9,147 bases of DNA from NCBI GenBank assembly GCA_045544615.1, contig JAZPZI010000037.1, forward strand, positions 1-9,147, written 5' to 3'. Each line of letters starts with the position of its first letter. The first letter of the stretch is position 1. Both the position numbers and the translations under genes were made by a program. Origin of the DNA: CAKSFT01 sp045544615 (GTDB taxonomy: Bacteria; Bacillota; Clostridia; UBA1381). Shown here in pieces: positions 6,674 to 9,147 of the stretch. The notes beneath the pieces are model-generated. The model made no database searches. It saw nothing but the letters and a program-made list of their open reading frames with translations, and had not been told where the DNA came from.

Positions 6674-7039
6674 ATGAATATGCCGATATATGTATTTTTG
6701 CCTATACACTATTTGATTAAATTTTTGCTTATTAGTATTATTTTGTTGATTTTTAAAAAGGTGACACGCAATCAGGATGTGCACAATTTAATCGATGCTG
6801 TGAAAAGCATGTGTTGTAGTGTTGTAGCAGAAATTATAGGAATAGGAATAGTATTGTTTTTGAGTATACTAGAGACTTCGCCCATGTTTTTTGCTGTGGT
6901 AATATTAAATTTTGCGTTAAATTATCTGTTTGTTTTTAGAAAAGTAAATGCTCCATTAAGACAAAAAATTATTTTAACTACAGCTATCGTTGCAACGACT
7001 GCACCTTATTTATTTTTGTTTGGTAAGATAGATGTGTGA
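6674..7039 (+). CDS. Small integral membrane protein of unknown function
   Basis: This is a 121-residue, highly hydrophobic protein with about four predicted membrane segments: near 5-27, 46-66, 70-91 and 99-116. Short basic stretches (KKVTRNQD after the first segment, FRKVNAPLRQK before the last) suggest cytoplasmic loops. The size and the NFALNYLFVFRK segment recall GtrA-like flippase proteins, but the match is too weak to name. A GGAGAGG ribosome binding site (6661-6667) fixes the start at ATG 6674; a second ATG two codons later is also possible. The gene starts 20 bases after the four-helix-bundle gene and ends 31 bases before the next, consistent with one transcript. It is AT-rich compared with its neighbours on the right. 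Confidence 0.7.
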   Translation: MNMPIYVFLPIHYLIKFLLISIILLIFKKVTRNQDVHNLIDAVKSMCCSVVAEIIGIGIVLFLSILETSPMFFAVVILNFALNYLFVFRKVNAPLRQKIILTTAIVATTAPYLFLFGKIDV

Positions 7040-7069
7040 TTTATAGAAATATAATTTCAGGAGAAGAAT

Positions 7070-7663
7070 ATGGAAAAACCAAAAAAGAGTTTTGCAGCCT
7101 TGCTTATGTATTCAATTATTGCCTTGTCGGCAGTTGTGGCTATTGTATGCCTTGTGGCGTACTATGCAGGATTTCTGACTGCGGCGTGGATTTTGTGGTC
7201 GGGTATTGTTGCGTTTATGATTATGTACCACCTGTGGGCAAGAATTATTATGGGTAATGTTTCAAAGCTGTTTGGCATACAATATGAAAGCCGATGGTTT
7301 TCAGAGAAGAAATTTGAAAAGAAACTCTATAAGTTTTTGAGAGTGAAAAACTGGAAGGGTAAGGTGCTTACATATAACCCCGAGCTTTTTGATGTTGAAA
7401 ATCACACGTTTGGGGAAATTGCGAATACGATGGCAAAAGCCGAAACTGACCATTGGATAAACGAGGTGATTTCGCTCTCGAGTCTGTTGTTTTCGCTGAT
7501 ATGGGGCGAGTTCTGGATTTTTGCCATAACCGCTTTTGCGGCAATGATCTTTGATGCACAGTTTATAGTGGTGCAACGATACAACAGACCCAGGGTTTTG
7601 AGGATTCTATCAAAAACCGAAAAAAGAAGGGAGAGCTTTGAATGTACAAACCAAAACCGATAG
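7070..7663 (+). CDS. CrtO-like membrane protein (glycosyl-diaponeurosporenoate acyltransferase family)
   Basis: This is a 197-residue membrane protein. Two adjacent membrane helices (about 10-32 and 37-60) are followed by a cytoplasmic segment with FEKKLYKFLRVKNWKGKVL (82-100), AETDHWINE (124-132), two closely spaced hydrophobic helices (about 134-168) and RYNRPR (170-175). The KxWK, the E...HW pair and RYNRPR resemble the conserved core of the staphylococcal CrtO acyltransferase family, which acylates a glycosylated carotenoid. No other carotenoid genes are in the window, so the acceptor here is more likely an unknown glycolipid or other membrane substrate. A CAGGAGAA binding site precedes ATG 7070. 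The 3' end overlaps the RyR-domain gene by 22 bases. The family assignment rests on motif memory and is moderate. Confidence 0.6.
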   Translation: MEKPKKSFAALLMYSIIALSAVVAIVCLVAYYAGFLTAAWILWSGIVAFMIMYHLWARIIMGNVSKLFGIQYESRWFSEKKFEKKLYKFLRVKNWKGKVLTYNPELFDVENHTFGEIANTMAKAETDHWINEVISLSSLLFSLIWGEFWIFAITAFAAMIFDAQFIVVQRYNRPRVLRILSKTEKRRESFECTNQNR

Positions 7664-7920
7664 ATACAAGCGATATTATCCTTGATAGGGAAATAATGAA
7701 GCTATCCGAACAGCTTGCAAAAAACACCCACGAAGTATGGGCAGCCGGTAGAGTTGCAGACGGCTGGGTATGGGGAGAAAAAAGGGACGATGAAAATAGG
7801 GTTCACCCCTGCCTTGTAGAATATGATGAGCTTTCTGAGACCGAGAAGGATTATGACAGGCGTACAGCGATGGAAACGCTTAGGCTGATAGTAAAGCTGG
7901 GGTATAAGATAACAAAGTGA
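7642..7920 (+). CDS. RyR domain-containing small protein
   Basis: This 92-residue protein consists almost entirely of one RyR (ryanodine receptor repeat) domain. The match is strong: YKPKPIDTSDI (2-12), HEVWAAGRVADGWVWG (30-45), HPCLVEYDELSETEKDYDR (55-73) and TAMETLRLIVKLGYKI (75-90), with the usual spacing. In animals the repeat lies in calcium-release channels. Bacterial single-domain copies are common in gut Firmicutes and Bacteroidetes, where the role is not known; they may bind small ligands or regulate membrane partners. The AGGGAGAG site (7628-7635) lies inside the upstream gene, and the ATG overlaps that gene by 22 bases in another frame, implying translational coupling with the CrtO-like protein. 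A terminator follows directly at its stop codon. Confidence 0.88.
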   Translation: MYKPKPIDTSDIILDREIMKLSEQLAKNTHEVWAAGRVADGWVWGEKRDDENRVHPCLVEYDELSETEKDYDRRTAMETLRLIVKLGYKITK

Positions 7921-7947
7921 AAAAGCTTGCCTTTGGGCAAGCTTTTT
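7920..7947 (+). terminator. Strong intrinsic terminator after the RyR gene
   Basis: A perfect 12-bp stem, AAAAAGCTTGCC (7920-7931) with GGCAAGCTTTTT (7936-7947), closes on a TTTG loop and ends in a T-run. It begins on the last base of the RyR stop codon. The A-run on the left arm makes the element partly bidirectional. Confidence 0.93.
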
Positions 7948-7998
7948 CTATTATAAGTAGTTGTGAATTTATATTCTATGTGGAAAGGAAGTAGTTAT

Positions 7999-8691
7999 AT
8001 GAAACCAACAATACTTATCACAGCACAGTGCGACCTGGAAAACGGACGGGAATGGATAGCGAGCGAGTATGTCAGGGCGGTGCAGTCTGCGGGCGGAGTG
8101 CCGGTGGTACTGCCGGTAAGCTTTTGCCATAATAATATAGGAAGTGTTTTGGAAAAATGCGATGGCGTACTTTTTACCGGCGGACCTGATTTTGATGAGG
8201 TGCATTATAATATGAAGGCGCCCGGTGTAAAAACAAGGGTATCGCCCGAACGTGATGCTGTGGAGTTTCCGCTGATGAGGATGGCATTTGATGAGGATAA
8301 AGCGTTGCTCGGTATCTGCAGGGGAGCACAGCTTATGTGTATAGTAAGTGGTGGTAAGCTGTGTCAGGATATAGCAGAGTGTATGAAAAACCGGGAGGAG
8401 CACGATATGGATCCGCCGTTTGACCAGAGTGCTCATAATATTATAATAGAAGAAAGTCCGCTTTTGCGATTGACGAGGAAGAAGATTATAGGCGTGAACA
8501 GTCGACATCATCAGGCAATTAGTGAGTGCGGAAGAGAAATGGGAATTATGGCGAGTTCGCCCGGAGGGGTTGTTGAGGCGGTGTACATGAAGAACAATCG
8601 ATTTGCCTGGGGAGTTCAGTGGCATCCCGAATTGATGGGAGATAATGTGTCAGAAAGGCTTTTTGCGGAGTTTATAAGAAATGCAAAATAG
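7999..8691 (+). CDS. Class I glutamine amidotransferase-like peptidase C26 (gamma-Glu-GABA hydrolase type)
   Basis: This 230-residue cytoplasmic hydrolase of the PuuD-like family cleaves gamma-glutamyl amide bonds. Visible motifs are an N-terminal ILITA strand, EYVRAVQSAGGVPVVLP (about 23-39), LFTGGPDFD (the oxyanion GG region), the nucleophile elbow GICRGAQLM with C107, VNSRHHQAI (about 163-171), and the catalytic pair H209 and E211 in VQWHPE. The complete Cys-His-Glu triad indicates an active enzyme. ATG 7999 is chosen because AAAGGAAG (7985-7991 region) lies just upstream; an in-frame GTG at 7963 has no binding site. The gene ends in tandem TAG stops. It stands alone after a strong terminator, so it needs its own promoter; a TATATT near 7970 has no good -35. 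The substrate (polyamine, GABA or gamma-glutamyl peptide) is not known. Confidence 0.92.
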   Translation: MKPTILITAQCDLENGREWIASEYVRAVQSAGGVPVVLPVSFCHNNIGSVLEKCDGVLFTGGPDFDEVHYNMKAPGVKTRVSPERDAVEFPLMRMAFDEDKALLGICRGAQLMCIVSGGKLCQDIAECMKNREEHDMDPPFDQSAHNIIIEESPLLRLTRKKIIGVNSRHHQAISECGREMGIMASSPGGVVEAVYMKNNRFAWGVQWHPELMGDNVSERLFAEFIRNAK

Positions 8692-8797
8692 TAGAAATTT
8701 TTTGCATAATTCTGGATTTTCAGGGAAGGATTAGTATATAAAGCTTGGTTGATTTGTGCAAGAGGAACAATCGAGGGGTGACAATATTCTGTTTTAG
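8692..8797. other. Intergenic spacer with no recognised feature
   Basis: These ~100 bases between the peptidase gene and the first rRNA promoter elements show no open frame with a binding site and no convincing terminator. A weak GATTTGT/ACAATC pairing (8750-8774) has no T-run. Confidence 0.5.
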
Positions 8798-8833
8798 TTG
8801 ACAAAAAGCAACAAAAGTAAAATAAATTTAATA

Positions 8834-8892
8834 AAACCCCTTGACTTGTATTTAGATATATGTTACACTAATCAAGCTGTCAAGAGGGGTTT
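8834..8892. repeat. Inverted repeat enclosing promoter P1
   Basis: AAACCCCTTGACTTG (8834-8848) is matched in reverse complement by CAAGCTGTCAAGAGGGGTTT (8873-8892): AAACCCC with GGGGTTT, TTGAC with GTCAA, TTG with CAA, with small bulges of GA and GCT in the right arm. The -10 and most of the spacer form the loop. The right arm would lie in the initially transcribed region. Confidence 0.7.
8841..8869 (+). promoter_or_regulatory. Probable rRNA operon promoter P1
   Basis: TTGACT (8841-8846), an exact 17-base spacer and TACACT (8864-8869). Transcription would start near 8876. The -10 region shares the string ATGTTA-ACTAA with the second promoter about 100 bases downstream, which points to a tandem pair. 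The -35 lies in one arm of an inverted repeat (8834-8892). Confidence 0.8.
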
Positions 8893-8908
8893 AGCCTGAT
8901 AGGTAGTG

Positions 8909-8940
8909 CTTAAAAATAATTTAAAAAAATTAAAAAAAGT
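8909..8940 (+). promoter_or_regulatory. A-tract UP-like element upstream of P2
   Basis: A run of phased A/T tracts immediately upstream of the second -35 resembles the UP elements that bind the alpha C-terminal domain of RNA polymerase at strong rRNA promoters. Confidence 0.55.
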
Positions 8941-8942
8941 AC

Positions 8943-8971
8943 TTGACAAACACCGATTGATATGTTAAACT
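8943..8971 (+). promoter_or_regulatory. Probable rRNA operon promoter P2
   Basis: A consensus TTGACA (8943-8948), a 17-base spacer and TAAACT (8966-8971). Transcription would begin near 8978. With P1 and the A-tract it forms the tandem arrangement usual before Firmicutes rRNA operons. Confidence 0.85.
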
Positions 8972-8977
8972 AAATAA

Positions 8978-9147
8978 GTTCCCTTTGAGGAGCGGGTGCG
9001 AAAGCGCCGGGGTAGAGCACAAAGTGCTGCGCCCTTTGTACATTGAAAAATAAACAGTGCAGAGTTCTTGTCAAGTGAATTAAATTCACTTAAAACCAAA
9101 TGAGTTTTTTATGACAGAGATTCGGAAAACAAAAACGAAACTAAACA
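8978..9147 (+). promoter_or_regulatory. Structured rRNA leader with boxA-like antitermination sequence; 16S expected beyond the edge
   Basis: After P2 the transcript would contain a hairpin GGTGC-GAAA-GCGCC (8995-9008, GNRA tetraloop) and a hairpin AGCAC-AAA-GTGCT (9016-9028). A boxA-like string with CCCTTTG and CATTGAAAAATAA follows (9032-9052), then a hairpin AAGTGAAT-TAA-ATTCACTT (9073-9091). The CTTTG...TTGAAAA pattern is characteristic of clostridial pre-16S leaders and supports NusB/NusE-type antitermination. No 16S sequence is reached, so the operon itself is inferred. GGGTGC (8994-8999) could alternatively pair with GCGCCC (9029-9034), giving two competing folds. Confidence 0.7.

Noticed and set aside
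7036..7257. 73-codon open frame overlapping the CrtO-like gene start
   Set aside because: It lies in another frame of a better-supported gene, has a cysteine-rich shadow-type composition and no ribosome binding site.
8616..8804. 62-codon minus-strand open frame overlapping the end of the peptidase gene
   Set aside because: It overlaps a well-supported gene, lacks a ribosome binding site and has no recognisable features.
8978..9040. tRNA or riboswitch in the region after P2
   Set aside because: The two hairpins do not make a cloverleaf and match no riboswitch consensus I know; position between tandem promoters and a boxA-like string fits an rRNA leader better.

Overview
The window looks like a chromosomal segment of a low-to-moderate GC Gram-positive anaerobe, most likely class Clostridia (Ruminococcaceae/Oscillospiraceae-like). 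The grounds are strong AGGAGG-type ribosome binding sites, small-protein families common in Clostridia (TIGR04076, RyR domain, four-helix bundle), and tandem Firmicutes-style rRNA promoters at the right end. Assignments come from reading motifs by eye; no database search was run.

Layout. The left edge cuts a metallo-beta-lactamase-fold protein (to 1066). After a gap with a good sigma-A-type promoter comes a compact six-helix voltage-gated K+ channel (1203-1913) in noticeably AT-rich sequence. A four-gene, tightly spaced plus-strand operon follows (2020-6109): a PfkB-type sugar kinase, an SGNH/GDSL hydrolase, a TIGR04076 small protein and an RlmD/TrmA-type rRNA uracil methyltransferase. The kinase and the esterase suggest carbohydrate processing; the methyltransferase is probably a housekeeping passenger.

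From 6117 to 6295 lies an unusual non-coding block. It has four GCGATAT-type heptamers followed by four ATATCGC-type heptamers, each separated by a small hairpin. It ends three bases before the ribosome binding site of a four-helix-bundle (S23/IVS/Avd-like) protein gene (6310-6654). This is the most unusual part of the window.

Three small genes follow: a membrane protein of unknown function, a CrtO-like (glycosyl-diaponeurosporenoate acyltransferase family) membrane protein, and a RyR-domain protein whose start overlaps the CrtO-like gene. A strong intrinsic terminator closes this set at 7920-7947. A separate gene for a class I glutamine amidotransferase-like peptidase C26 (gamma-Glu-GABA hydrolase type) occupies 7999-8691.

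The last ~450 bases hold no gene. They carry two tandem near-consensus promoters, an A-tract UP-like element, and a structured leader with an antitermination boxA-like sequence. This arrangement is typical just upstream of 16S rRNA, so an rRNA operon probably begins just past the right edge. All genes seen are on the plus strand.
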